Assembly: GCA_963827705.1 (NCBI GenBank)
Contig: CAWHBN010000013.1
Coordinates: 124,001 to 188,000, forward strand
Reading direction: 5' to 3'
Length of the DNA: 64,000 nucleotides
From: JACDAN01 sp963827705
Lineage (GTDB): Bacteria; Actinomycetota; Thermoleophilia; Gaiellales; Gaiellaceae
The translations under genes and the position numbers were made by a program. The notes beneath the pieces are model-generated. The model was not told the origin of the DNA. It ran no database searches and saw nothing but the letters and a program-made list of their open reading frames with translations. This document shows, piece by piece, positions 1 to 10,259 of this stretch; within the stretch, counting starts at the first letter, position 1, and every line of letters starts with the position of its first letter.

Positions 1-273
1 ATCTTCCTCGCTTCCGATCCCTTCGGGAAGGGGTGGGACATCTTCGGGACGGCGGACTTCCAGCCGACGGAGAACGTCTTTGGGCCCAACACGATCTGGT
101 ACGTCCAGGTGGGCGTGCTCGTCGTCGGGCACGTCCTCGGCCTGGTGATCGCGCACGACAAGGCGATCGCGCTCTTCTCGTCGGCGCAGACGGCGATCCG
201 CACCCAGTACGCGATGCTCGCGCTGATGGTGCTCTACACGTGCACGGGGCTGTGGCTGCTCTCCTCGGGCTAG
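1..273 (+). CDS. C-terminal part of an integral membrane protein (truncated by window start)
   Basis: Frame 1 is open from the first base to TAG at 271-273 and encodes about 90 residues. An aromatic stretch (IWYVQVGVLVVGHVLGLVIA) is followed by a second hydrophobic helix (YAMLALMVLYTCTGLWLLSS) that ends the protein, so at least two membrane segments are present. The style resembles polytopic actinobacterial proteins often labelled fenitrothion hydrolase, but that is a weak recollection and no catalytic motif is visible. The start lies outside the window. Confidence 0.6.
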   Translation: MFLASDPFGKGWDIFGTADFQPTENVFGPNTIWYVQVGVLVVGHVLGLVIAHDKAIALFSSAQTAIRTQYAMLALMVLYTCTGLWLLSSG

Positions 274-395
274 TCCCGCTGTTCGCCCACGGCGGGGTCG
301 CCGGGGCGGTCGTCGAGCTCACGGCGGCCCTCCTGATCGTCGCGATCGCGCTCGCCGTCTGGGCCGGGGGCCGGAAGGACGGCGAAGAGCGCTGA
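240..395 (+). CDS. small single-span membrane protein, hypothetical
   Basis: A GTG at 240 (or 252) opens a 51- (or 48-) residue frame overlapping the end of the preceding gene and ending TGA at 393-395. The product has one long hydrophobic segment (ELTAALLIVAIALAVWAGG) followed by a charged tail (RKDGEER). Overlap with the upstream membrane protein gene suggests translational coupling. The longer frame upstream of 240 is the shadow of the neighbouring gene. No family is recognised; the gene is supported only by its membrane-protein character and position. Confidence 0.4.
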   Translation: MHGAVAALLGLVPLFAHGGVAGAVVELTAALLIVAIALAVWAGGRKDGEER

Positions 396-399
396 TTGC

Positions 400-433
400 T
401 ACCATCGGGCGTCGGCGGGCCGTGTGTCCGCCG
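400..433 (+). promoter_or_regulatory. candidate promoter and leader hairpin of rplM-rpsI
   Basis: TACCAT at 400-405 fits the TAnnnT -10 pattern seen before many genes here. It is followed by a 6-bp stem (CGGCGG 413-418 with CCGCCG 428-433, 9-nt loop) ending nine bases before the rplM ATG. Ribosomal protein L13 operons in several phyla have autoregulatory leaders, so the hairpin could serve that role, but it is small and its function is inferred. Confidence 0.35.
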
Positions 434-442
434 CTTTTCCGT

Positions 443-886
443 ATGGGCAAAACGTGGAACGCAAAGCCGGGCGAGGTCGATCGCCGTTGGTACGTCGTGG
501 ACGCCGAGGGGCAGACCCTCGGGCGTCTCGCCACGCGCATCGCGGACACGCTCCGCGGCAAGCACAAGGCCCAGTACACGCCGCACGTGGACACGGGTGA
601 CTTCGTCGTCGTCGTGAACGCCGAGAAGATCGCCGTCACCGGCAAGAAGCTCGACGAGAAGCTCTACCACCGGCACTCGGGCTACCCCGGAGGGCTGCGG
701 ACGCGCACGCTGCGCGAGCAGCTCGACCGCAGGCCGACCGAGGTGCTGCGCAAGGCGGTCAAGGGGATGCTCCCACGCAACCGTCTCAGCCGCGCCCAGC
801 TGACCAAGCTCAAGATCTACGCCGGGCCCGAGCATCCGCACGAGGCCCAGGATCCGAAGCCGCTGCCCGAGGAGGCCAAGGCATGA
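443..886 (+). CDS. rplM: 50S ribosomal protein L13
   Basis: L13 binds 23S rRNA early in assembly of the large subunit. The 147-residue product has the usual family length and the typical N-terminal WYVVDAEGQTLGRLAT and central GDFVVVVNAEKI segments, then the HSGYPGGLR and GMLPRNRLSR motifs. The frame is open slightly upstream (422), but ATG 443 (MGKTWNAKPGEV) matches the family start. The TGA overlaps the rpsI ATG (ATGA, 883-886), the classic L13-S9 coupling. Confidence 0.97.
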   Translation: MGKTWNAKPGEVDRRWYVVDAEGQTLGRLATRIADTLRGKHKAQYTPHVDTGDFVVVVNAEKIAVTGKKLDEKLYHRHSGYPGGLRTRTLREQLDRRPTEVLRKAVKGMLPRNRLSRAQLTKLKIYAGPEHPHEAQDPKPLPEEAKA

Positions 887-1278
887 GCACCGCCGCGCAG
901 TACCGGGGCACCGGCAAGCGGAAGACGTCGATCGCGCGTGTGATCCTGCGCCCGGGCGACGGCGCGACCTGGATCAACGGCCGGACGATCGAGGAGTACT
1001 TCCCGCGCGCCACCCATCGCACGGCGCTGATGGCGCCGCTGAAGGTCGCCGGCGCCGAAGGGACCTACGACCTGCGGGTCCGCGTCGAGGGCGGAGGCCC
1101 GACCGGCCAGGCCGAGGCGATCCGTCATGGGCTCGCGCGCGCGCTCGTCGAGGCCGATCCGGAGCTTCGGACGGTGCTGAAGCGCGAGGGCTTCCTCACG
1201 CGCGACGCCAGGATCGTGGAGCGCAAGAAGGCAGGCCTCCACAAGGCCCGCAAGGCTCCGCAGTTCAGCAAGCGCTGA
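883..1278 (+). CDS. rpsI: 30S ribosomal protein S9
   Basis: S9 sits in the head of the small subunit, and its basic C-terminal tail reaches the P-site tRNA. The 131-residue product has the family signature (GTGKRKTSIARV at the N-terminus, GGGPTGQAEAIRHGLARAL in the middle) and the conserved basic end KARKAPQFSKR. Its ATG overlaps the rplM stop codon by 4 bases, so the two are one transcription unit. A strong hairpin follows at 1292-1315. Confidence 0.97.
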   Translation: MSTAAQYRGTGKRKTSIARVILRPGDGATWINGRTIEEYFPRATHRTALMAPLKVAGAEGTYDLRVRVEGGGPTGQAEAIRHGLARALVEADPELRTVLKREGFLTRDARIVERKKAGLHKARKAPQFSKR

Positions 1279-1291
1279 CGCGCTTGCTTTC

Positions 1292-1315
1292 GCACAAAGT
1301 CTCACGACTTTGCGC
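1292..1315 (+). terminator. stem-loop after rplM-rpsI, likely terminator
   Basis: A 10-bp stem (GCACAAAGTC 1292-1301, GACTTTGCGC 1306-1315, one non-Watson-Crick position) with a TCAC loop begins 13 bases after the rpsI stop. There is no T-run, which is common for hairpins in GC-rich actinomycetes, so termination is inferred from position and stability. Confidence 0.55.
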
Positions 1316-1622
1316 GACCCTGTGAAGCCGGGCGCCGCTTCGCGGCGCGCAGCATCGAAGCGCGGCGGCTCTTCCCCCTCGATGTGACGTCTAGCCGCGA
1401 TGCAGCTCCCGGCGCGCTGCTTGACGCAAGGGACTGTCCCTCGGCCGTGGCGCGGCGCGCCACGGCCTTCGTGCCGAGAGTGTGTCGATTTGTTCGCGTC
1501 GGGTGCGCACACGGGCGGGTTGGAGCACTCTCGAGGTGCGGCTGCCGGCGGAGGCTGTCCCTCAGGGCGACCCACCCGGTCGTTAGCCCCTGCGCTCGCT
1601 CGCCCCTGCTAGAAACCCGGCG
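1316..1622. other. gene-free region with several GC-rich palindromes
   Basis: No credible gene is seen between rpsI and glmM. The region holds a perfect 7-bp stem with a TTC loop (1332-1348) and a perfect 11-bp stem with a 3-nt loop (1443-1467). A possible leaderless -10 for glmM, TAGAAA at 1610-1615, lies 7 bases before its GTG. The palindromes may be terminators or remnants of a dispersed repeat. Confidence 0.5.
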
Positions 1623-2885
1623 GTGCGGAGGTACTTCGGCACAGATGGGGTTCGCGGGATCGTCGGCGAGACGCTGACGCCCGACCTCGTGGAGCGGCTC
1701 GGCCGCGCCGCCGCGCTCTGGTCCGGACGCGGGCGCGCGTTCATCGGGCGCGACACGCGGGGATCCGGACCGCTGCTCGAGGACGCCTTCGCGGCGGGCG
1801 TCGCGTCGGTCGGCGGCAACGCGGTGCTCGGCGGCGTGCTGCCCACGCCCGCCGTCGCCCTGCTCTCCCTCGACCTCGGGATCGTCGTCTCGGCCTCGCA
1901 CAATCCGCCTGAGTACAACGGGATCAAGTTCTTCGACGGGGCTGGGCAGAAGCTCACCGACGCGGCCGAGGAGGAGATCGAGGCCCTGCTGGACGAGCCG
2001 CCTCGGGGCGAACGAGGGGCGATCGATCGCATCGGCGTGGCAGCCGACAGCTACACGGAGCATGTTCTCGACCGGTTCGGATCGCAGCTGGGAGGCCTCA
2101 CGGTCGCCGTCGACTGCGCGAACGGCGCGTACTCGGGGATCGCCCCTTCCGCGTTCGAGCGGCTCGGTGCTGAGGTCCTGCCGCTTGCGGACAAGCCGGA
2201 CGGGACGAACATCAACGTCGGCTGCGGCGCCACCGACCTCCGCCTCCTGCAGGAGCAGGTCGTCGGGGCCGGCGCGGATTTCGGCGTGGCCTTCGACGGA
2301 GACGGCGACCGCATGCTCGCCGTGGACGGCGACGGCGAGATCGTCGACGGCGACCAGATCCTCGCGATCCTCGCGCTCCACCTTCAGGTCGACACGGTCG
2401 TTGTCACCGTGATGACCAACCTCGGCTTCCACCGGCTGATGGCCGACCACGGGATCCGCGTCGTGACCACGGACGTCGGCGACCGCTACGTGCTCGAGGC
2501 GCTTCGGCGAGAGGACGCCATCCTGGGTGGCGAGCAGTCCGGTCATCTGATCTGCCTCGACGGCCACGTGACCGGCGACGGGCTGGCCGCCGCGCTGCTC
2601 GTCTGTCGCGCCCTCGAGGGCCGAACTCTCGCCGAGGCGGCAGCCGTGATGCCCCGGTTCGCGCAGGTCAAGGAGAACCTTCCGGTACAGGTTCGAGAGC
2701 TCCCCGACGACCTGCTCGCGGAGGTGCAATCGCTCAATCAGGAGCTCGATGGGGGGGCCAGGGTCCTGGTTCGCCTATCGGGGACCGAACCTTTGGTCAG
2801 GATCCTCGCAGAGGCCGAAAACGAGCAGGAAGCGGCCTCGCTCTGTGCTAGGATCGCGGCTCTCGTTCGTCGAGAGCTCGGCTAG
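1623..2885 (+). CDS. glmM: phosphoglucosamine mutase
   Basis: Interconverts glucosamine-6-phosphate and glucosamine-1-phosphate on the route to UDP-GlcNAc for peptidoglycan. The GTG-initiated product (420 aa, a little short for the family) starts with RYFGTDGVRG. It has the catalytic phosphoserine loop SASHNP (Ser92), the metal-binding DGDGDR (about 225-230), GGEQSGHL, and the C-terminal phosphate-binding RLSGTEPLVR. A TAGAAA box 7 bases upstream suggests a leaderless start. glmS follows 94 bp downstream, so two consecutive steps of amino-sugar synthesis are adjacent. Confidence 0.95.
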   Translation: MRRYFGTDGVRGIVGETLTPDLVERLGRAAALWSGRGRAFIGRDTRGSGPLLEDAFAAGVASVGGNAVLGGVLPTPAVALLSLDLGIVVSASHNPPEYNGIKFFDGAGQKLTDAAEEEIEALLDEPPRGERGAIDRIGVAADSYTEHVLDRFGSQLGGLTVAVDCANGAYSGIAPSAFERLGAEVLPLADKPDGTNINVGCGATDLRLLQEQVVGAGADFGVAFDGDGDRMLAVDGDGEIVDGDQILAILALHLQVDTVVVTVMTNLGFHRLMADHGIRVVTTDVGDRYVLEALRREDAILGGEQSGHLICLDGHVTGDGLAAALLVCRALEGRTLAEAAAVMPRFAQVKENLPVQVRELPDDLLAEVQSLNQELDGGARVLVRLSGTEPLVRILAEAENEQEAASLCARIAALVRRELG

Positions 2886-2979
2886 TCGACCGCGAAGAAG
2901 GGGTCGCTCGAAAGCCGGGCTCTTGTGCGTTTTCGAGGGGGAAGCGAAACGCGGCGCCAGCGAGTGAAGGAGGTCCCGG

Positions 2980-4806
<1,827 letters not shown>

Positions 4807-4842
4807 CCCGCTCGAGGGACGCCCGCGGCCGCGCGCCGTTTC

Positions 4843-5253
4843 CTAGTCCTCGGGCTTCCGGCGTAGCTGCTTCGTCTCGCCGCGGCGGCGCTTCTGCTCG
4901 AGGCGGCGCCGGCGCGAGGCGGCGGTGGGCTTCGTGGGGCGGCGACGACGGGGGACACGGAGGGCTTCGCGCAGGGATTCGACGAGCCGCTCGATCGCGA
5001 GCTCGCGGTTCCGCAGCTGGCTGCGCTCGTCCTGGGCGATCGCGCGCAGGACCGGCCCCGCCTTGCGGATCACGCGCGCCTTCTGCGCCGGGCCGAGCGC
5101 CGACGAGGCCTCGACGTCGAAGATCGCCTCGACTCTCGTCTCGGACTTTTGCGCGTGCTGGCCGCCCGGCCCGCTCGACCGGGAGAAGCGCAGATCGATC
5201 TCCGACACGGGGATCGCGACCGTCCTGGTCACCTGAATAGACTCGCCGTCCAT
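4843..5253 (-). CDS. arfB: alternative ribosome-rescue factor / peptidyl-tRNA hydrolase (ICT1 family)
   Basis: ArfB releases peptides from ribosomes stalled on mRNAs lacking a stop codon. The 136-residue product has the release-factor core SRSSGPGGQHAQKSETRVE with the catalytic GGQ (residues 30-32). Its long basic C-terminal tail (RRRRPTKPT...RRKPED) is what inserts into the empty mRNA channel. The chosen ATG (5253) overlaps, on the opposite strand, the ATG of the next gene at 5252; GTG 5232 is an alternative. It converges on glmS with a 36-bp gap. Confidence 0.9.
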   Translation of the reverse strand: MDGESIQVTRTVAIPVSEIDLRFSRSSGPGGQHAQKSETRVEAIFDVEASSALGPAQKARVIRKAGPVLRAIAQDERSQLRNRELAIERLVESLREALRVPRRRRPTKPTAASRRRRLEQKRRRGETKQLRRKPED

Positions 5254-6025
5254 GGCCGCCATTCTCCTGGACATCGACGGCGTCCTTCACGTGTCCGGCG
5301 AGCCGATCCGCGGCGCGCCACGGGCCGTGCGGCAGCTCCGTGAGAACGGCCATCGCCTCCGCTTCGTCACGAACAGCACCACGCAGTCGAGCCGGTCTCT
5401 CGTCGAGGGGCTGCGGTCGATGGGCTTCGACCTGGAGAACGACGAGCTCCAGACGACCGGGATTGCGGCCGGTCGCGTGCTCGCCGGTAAGCGCGTCCTT
5501 GCGCTGACGATGCCCGCGGTGCTCGAGGACCTGGGTGACGTCCAGCTCGTGGGCGAGGACGCCGACGCGGTGCTCCTGGGCGGCGCAGACGAGACCGAGG
5601 AGACGAATCGCGTCTTCTCGTACATGAACCTCGCGCGCGCCTTCGCCGAGCTGGAGCTGGGTGCCGAGCTCTACAGCCTGCACAAGAACCGCTGGTGGCA
5701 GACCTCGCGGGGGCCGCTCCTCGACTCCGGCTGCTTCGTCGCCGGCCTGGAGTACGCGGCCGAGGTGGAGGCGACGGTGCTCGGAAAGCCGAGCGCCCCA
5801 TACTTCACCGCGGCGCTCGAGGCCCTCGACGCCGACGCGGAGATGACGTGGATGGTCGGCGACGACATCGAGGCCGACGTCGCCGGGGCGCAGCACCACG
5901 GGCTGAAGACGGCGCTCGTCCGCACCGGCAAGTTCCGCCCCGACGCGGTCGAGCGCGGCACGGTGCGGCCGGACGCCATTCTCTCCTCGATCGCGGACTT
6001 TCCCGACTGGCTGGAGAGCGCTTGA
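5252..6025 (+). CDS. HAD-superfamily phosphatase (NagD/LHPP-like)
   Basis: A 257-residue haloacid dehalogenase-fold hydrolase: DIDGVLH (nucleophile Asp7, acid Asp9), the Ser/Thr motif in VTNSTTQ, the Lys in LGKPSAPY, and the metal-binding acids in VGDDIEADV (about 200-208). The cap type and motifs match the family of NagD and the mammalian phospholysine/phosphohistidine phosphatase LHPP; the substrate cannot be read. A TAGACT box at 5238-5243 places transcription start on the ATG. Its stop overlaps the TTG of acpS (TTGA). Confidence 0.85.
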   Translation: MAAILLDIDGVLHVSGEPIRGAPRAVRQLRENGHRLRFVTNSTTQSSRSLVEGLRSMGFDLENDELQTTGIAAGRVLAGKRVLALTMPAVLEDLGDVQLVGEDADAVLLGGADETEETNRVFSYMNLARAFAELELGAELYSLHKNRWWQTSRGPLLDSGCFVAGLEYAAEVEATVLGKPSAPYFTAALEALDADAEMTWMVGDDIEADVAGAQHHGLKTALVRTGKFRPDAVERGTVRPDAILSSIADFPDWLESA

Positions 6026-6396
6026 CCAGGGTCGGCGTCGACATGATCGAGATCGGCCGGATCCGCGACGCTCTGGAGCGCTACAGCGGCTTCCGCGACC
6101 GCTGCTTCACGGCGGCCGAGCAGGCCTACTGCGACGCCCGAAAGAACCCGGCGCAGCACTACGCCGCCCGGTTTGCAGGCAAGGAGGCCGTCGGGAAGGC
6201 GCTCGGTCTCGGCGTCGCGCGGCTGTTCGCCTGGCGCGACATCGAGATCGCGGGCAGGCCGAAGCCGTCCGTGACGCTCTCCGGCCGCGTCGAGCGATGG
6301 GCCGAGCGCGTGGAGGCCGGGCCGATCGACCTCTCGATGTCCCACTCGCGCGAGCTGGCGAGCGCGGTCTGCGTGGTGGCCGACCCGGATGTTTGA
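6022..6396 (+). CDS. acpS: holo-[acyl-carrier-protein] synthase
   Basis: Transfers 4'-phosphopantetheine from CoA to a serine of acyl carrier protein, activating fatty acid synthesis. The 124-residue product has the two metal-site motifs GVDMIEIGRI (Asp7) and FAGKEAVGKAL, and the C-terminal MSHSRELASAVCVV. The TTG start at 6022 overlaps the preceding stop and gives the correct family N-terminus. The 3' end overlaps nnrD by 8 bases, so translation is coupled. Confidence 0.93.
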   Translation: MTRVGVDMIEIGRIRDALERYSGFRDRCFTAAEQAYCDARKNPAQHYAARFAGKEAVGKALGLGVARLFAWRDIEIAGRPKPSVTLSGRVERWAERVEAGPIDLSMSHSRELASAVCVVADPDV

Positions 6397-7696
6397 GCCG
6401 CTCTACACCGCCGAGGAGATGCGGGCGGCGGAGGAAGGGCACGACGTCGAGGAGTTGATGCGGCGGGCCGGTGGGGCGGTCGCCGACGAAGTGCTGCGCC
6501 GATTCCCGGGCGCCCGGTCGTTCGCGGCGGTTTGCGGTGGCGGAGCCAACGGCGGCGACGGTCGGATCGCAGCCGAGCTCCTTCGCGCCGCCGGCTGGGA
6601 GGAGCGTGCGCTCGGCGAGGCCGACGTGGTGATCGACGCGCTGTTCGGCACCGGCTTCCGGCCGCCTCCGCGCGACGAGGCGGCCGCGCAGATCCGGGCG
6701 ATGAACGCTTCGGGAAGCCCGGTGGTGGCGGTGGACATCCCGTCGGGCGTGAACGCCTCGACCGGAGAGGTGCCGGGGGAGGCCGTCGATGCCGCCGTGA
6801 CCGTCACGTTCCACGGCCGCAAGGTGGGGCTCGAGGTGGCTCCGGGCAGGTTCAGGGCCGGCGAGGTCGTCGTTGCGGACATCGGGCTCGAGCACCGGAC
6901 GACCGAGCACGCGCGCGTGCTGCCCGAGATCGTCCGGCTGGTCCCGCGTCGAACGCCGGGTGACACGAAGTACACGGCCGGCTCGGTGCTGGTCGTCGGC
7001 GGGTCTCCCGGGATGACGGGTGCGGTCACGCTGACGGCGGAGGCGGCGTTCAGGGCCGACGCCGGGTACGTGGCCGTCGCGGCTCCGCCGGAGTCGCTCA
7101 CGGTGATCGAGACCCGGCTGCGGGAAGCCGTCAAGCGGCCGCTCGAGGAGGCGCTGGAGGCGGCTGAGCGGGCCGGAGCCTTGGCGATCGGGCCCGGGCT
7201 TGGGCCTGGTCGTGAGGAGCTCGTCCACCGCCTGCTGAAGGAGACCGACCTGCCCGCGGTAATCGACGCCGACGGGCTCCGGGAACTGAGGCCGTTCGAC
7301 CGGAAGGCGCCCACCGTGCTCACACCGCATTCGGGTGAGCTGGGACGGCTGCTCGGCGAGGAGGCCTCCTGGGTCGACGCACACCGGCTCGAAGCGTTGC
7401 GCCGTGCGGTCGATGGCTTCCGATGCGTCGTCGTCCTCAAGGGAGAGGGAACGCTGGTCGGGGCGCCCGGCGAGGGCCCCCTCGTCGCCGGCGGGGCGGC
7501 CCAGCTCGCGACCGCCGGCACGGGCGACGTGCTCACCGGCGTGGTCGCCGCGTTCCTCGCCAAGGGGATGGAGCCGCGCCTCGCGGCAGCCGCCGCGGTT
7601 CGGGCTCACACGGATGCCGTCGCGGCGTCGGGGCGTCGGTCGGGCCTGATGGCCGGCGACCTGCTCGACGCCCTTCCCCGCGTGCTGGATGCATAG
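6389..7696 (+). CDS. nnrD: bifunctional NAD(P)H-hydrate epimerase / ADP-dependent dehydratase
   Basis: Repairs hydrated NADH and NADPH. Residues 1 to about 190 are a compact YjeF_N epimerase domain (CGGGANGGDG, DALFGTGFR, AVDIPSGVNASTGE). Residues about 200-435 are the CARKD/YjeF_C dehydratase of ribokinase fold (VLVVGGSPGMTGA, AIGPGLGPG, LTPHSGELGRLLG, LATAGTGDVLTG with its catalytic Asp). It overlaps acpS upstream and alr downstream (8 bp). This acpS-nnrD-alr order is frequent in bacteria. Confidence 0.93.
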   Translation: MFEPLYTAEEMRAAEEGHDVEELMRRAGGAVADEVLRRFPGARSFAAVCGGGANGGDGRIAAELLRAAGWEERALGEADVVIDALFGTGFRPPPRDEAAAQIRAMNASGSPVVAVDIPSGVNASTGEVPGEAVDAAVTVTFHGRKVGLEVAPGRFRAGEVVVADIGLEHRTTEHARVLPEIVRLVPRRTPGDTKYTAGSVLVVGGSPGMTGAVTLTAEAAFRADAGYVAVAAPPESLTVIETRLREAVKRPLEEALEAAERAGALAIGPGLGPGREELVHRLLKETDLPAVIDADGLRELRPFDRKAPTVLTPHSGELGRLLGEEASWVDAHRLEALRRAVDGFRCVVVLKGEGTLVGAPGEGPLVAGGAAQLATAGTGDVLTGVVAAFLAKGMEPRLAAAAAVRAHTDAVAASGRRSGLMAGDLLDALPRVLDA

Positions 7697-8709
7697 GTCG
7701 GAGATCACGATCGACCTCGGAGCTGTCCGGCGGAATGCCCGCCGACTGCTGGACGTGCTCGAGGGAGCGGCGCTCTGGGCGGTCGTCAAGGCGGACGGCT
7801 ACGGCCACGGGGCAGTCGACGTCGCCGGAGCGGTCGTCGCCGAGGGCGCGAGCGCGCTCTGCGTCGCGACGGTGACGGAGGGGCTGGAGCTTCGCGCCGA
7901 GTTTCCGGGCGTCCGCGTCCTCGTCATGGGACCGTCTGTCGGGCCGAGAGATCGCGCTTGCGCGGGAGGCCGACCTCGAGCTCGCGGTCTGGGAGCCGCC
8001 TGTGCCAGAAGGTGTCCGCGTCCACCTGAAGCTCGACACGGGAATGGGGCGGTGGGGGCTCTCGGAGCTGCCGGAGCCGACAGGGGACGTCATCGGTCTG
8101 ATGACGCATCTCGCCACCGCGGACACCGATCCGGAGTTCGCGCGCGAGCAGGTCGCGCGCTTCGAAGAGGCGACGAGGGATCACTCGCACCTGATCCGCC
8201 ATGCCGCCAACAGCGCGGCGGCTCTCCGCATCCCGGAATCGCGGTTCGACGCCGCTCGGTGCGGGATCGCGCTGTACGGGCTCTCGCCGTTTGGCGGCAA
8301 CCCCTCCGAGGACGGCCTCGAGCCGGTTCTCCGCTGGGAGAGCAGGCTCGCGCAGGTCAAGCGGCTGCGCGCGGGAGAGAGCGCGGGCTACGGCCGCCGG
8401 TTCGTCGCGGACGAGGACACCTGGATCGGCGTCGTGCCGGTCGGCTACGCGGACGGGTTCCGTCGCGACATGACGGGGACGGAGGTCGTCGTCGAGGGCG
8501 CCCGCTGCTCCGTGGTCGGGACGGTCTCCATGGACGCGATCGCGGTCCGGCTCGACCGGCAGCTTCCTGCCGACACTCCGGTCACGCTGATCGGCGACGG
8601 CGTGCTCGCCGAGGACCACGCGCGGGTCGCGGAGACGATCAACTACGAGATCGTGTCGCGGATCGAGTCGGGCCCCAGCCGTGCCAGACGGACGGTGCTG
8701 GATGCTTGA
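7689..8709 (+). pseudogene. alr: alanine racemase, interrupted by a one-base insertion
   Basis: PLP enzyme making D-alanine for peptidoglycan. The N-terminal part (ITIDLGAVRRNARRLL; AVVKADGYGHGA with the PLP lysine) is in one frame to about 7934. The rest (HLKLDTGMGRWG, SAGYGRRF with the catalytic tyrosine, SMDAIAV) is in the next frame from about 7936. Removing the T at 7935 restores LSGREIALAREADLELAVW and a 339-residue enzyme that starts inside nnrD and ends over the CCA gene. Such an essential gene is unlikely to be truly dead, so a sequencing error is a serious possibility. Confidence 0.85.
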
Positions 8710-9722
8710 AGCCGCCCAAGAGGTCCTGGCGGGCGAGGAGGCATGGATCGTCGGGGGCGCCGTGCGGGACGAGCTGCTCGGCCGGGCGCAGGTCGACCTC
8801 GACATCGCCTGTCGCGAGCCGGAAGCGGCGGCCCGCCGCTACGCGCGGCTCTCGGAGGGCGCGCCGTTTCCGCTCTCCGAGCGCCACGGAGCCTGGCGCG
8901 TGGCGCTTTCCGACGAGCGCACCGTCGACTTCACGCCTCTTCCGAACGGCATCCACGAGGACCTCGCCACCCGCGACTTCACGATCAACGCGATCGCGCG
9001 GCCGCTGGCGGGAGGCCAGCCGCTGGATCCGTTCGGCGGCCTGGGCGACCTCGACCGCAAGACGCTTCGCGCCGTCGCGCCGGGGATCTTCCGCGACGAC
9101 CCGCTCCGACTGCTGCGCGCGGTCCGCCTCGAGGACGAGCTCGGCTTCCGGCTCGATGCGGAGACCGAGCGCCTCGTCCAGGCCGGTGCGGGGCTCGTTA
9201 CGAAGCCGGCCGGCGAGCGCATCCTCGCGGAGCTCGTCCGCCTCGGGCCGTCCGGCTTCGAGCGGTTGGACGAGCTCGGGCTGCTCGCGCCGCTCGGAGG
9301 CTCGCTCGAGCGGCTCCGCTCCCTCGGCGACACGACGTCCGACATGCGGCTCGTCGCGGTCTTCGGCGATCGGCTCGGGCAGCTGCCGGTCTCGAACGAG
9401 CTGCGACGCTACGCGGGCAAGCTTCTGCGCGCCGAGCTTCCGCCTGACCTCTCTCCGCGCTCGATCCACCGCTTCCGCCGCGCGACGGAGCCGTGGGCGG
9501 ACGACGCGGCACGGTTCGCCGGCGGGGACGCGGAGCTGGAGCGTGCGATCGCCGAGTCGCGCGCGAGCGAGCCCGGCCGAGCCGCTCCTCCGCGGCGACG
9601 AGCTCGGGCTCCCCGCCGGGCCGGAGATCGGCGAATGGCTCGAGCGGATCGCCGAGGAGCGCGCCGCCGGGACGATCTCGACGCGCGAGGAGGCGCTGGA
9701 GCTCATCCGCCGCGGCGGGTAG
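8702..9722 (+). pseudogene. CCA tRNA nucleotidyltransferase / poly(A) polymerase family, frameshifted near its 3' end
   Basis: Class II nucleotidyltransferase of the family that adds or repairs tRNA 3' CCA ends. Visible motifs are WIVGGAVRDELLGR, the metal-binding VDLDIA, TRDFTINAIA, and the head/neck segment DDPLRLLRAVRL. The reading frame becomes nonsense at about 9565-9580, while the neighbouring frame then encodes the typical end EPLLRGDELGLPAGPEIG...EEALELIRR up to TAG 9722. One extra base in that interval explains it; the repaired protein would be 339 aa. The ATG at 8702 overlaps the alr stop. Confidence 0.82.
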
Positions 9723-9728
9723 CCCTTC

Positions 9729-10259
9729 TTACTCCTTCCACTTGACCGAGCAGCCCACCGGCGGCGTCTCGCTGACCGGCGGATCCTGGTCGGCGAGCAG
9801 CGCCTCGATCGCGTCGCGCGCGTAGCGCTCGCTCACACCGTCCTCCTCGCGGCTGTCGTCGATCGCGCCGTGGTAGACGAGCCGGCGGTTCCGGTCGAAG
9901 AGAAAGACCTCGGGCGTGCGCTCGGGGCCGTACTCCCGCGCGACGGACTGGTCGGCATCGTGGAGGTAGTCGAAGTTGAAGTCCTGCTCCTGCGCCCGCT
10001 TCGTCATCGCCTCGAACGAGTCCGCAGGGTAGTTCTCGGCGTCGTTCGAGTTGATCGCAACCAGACGGAAGCCGCGGTCGCCGTACTCCTCCTGGAGCGC
10101 CTTCATGCGGCCCTCCCACGCGATCACGTAGGGGCAGTGGTTGCACGACCAGACGACCGCCAGGATCGGCGCGTCGGCATAGTCGTCGAGCGAGTGGTTG
10201 CGGCCGTCGACCCCGGGAAGGTCGAACGACGGTGCCTCGGTGGCGATGGTCAGGCTCAT
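9729..10259 (-). CDS. thioredoxin-fold protein (AhpC/TlpA-like redoxin)
   Basis: A 176-residue cytoplasmic redoxin: APSFDLPGVDGRNHSLDDYADAP is a typical AhpC/TSA N-terminus. WSCNHCPYV carries a CNHC redox motif where thioredoxins have CxxC, and RTPEVFLFD holds the cis-proline region. Proteins with the CNHCPYV motif are common in bacteria as uncharacterised thioredoxin-family members. The ATG overlaps the stop of the upstream gene by 4 bases (ATGA), so both are co-translated. It converges on the CCA gene. Confidence 0.82.
   Translation of the reverse strand: MSLTIATEAPSFDLPGVDGRNHSLDDYADAPILAVVWSCNHCPYVIAWEGRMKALQEEYGDRGFRLVAINSNDAENYPADSFEAMTKRAQEQDFNFDYLHDADQSVAREYGPERTPEVFLFDRNRRLVYHGAIDDSREEDGVSERYARDAIEALLADQDPPVSETPPVGCSVKWKE

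Noticed and set aside
2886..2979. glmS ribozyme before glmS (the string GCGGCGCCAG recalls its core)
   Set aside because: The gap is only 94 bases, too short for the usual core, the other conserved segments are missing, and a normal ribosome binding site is present.
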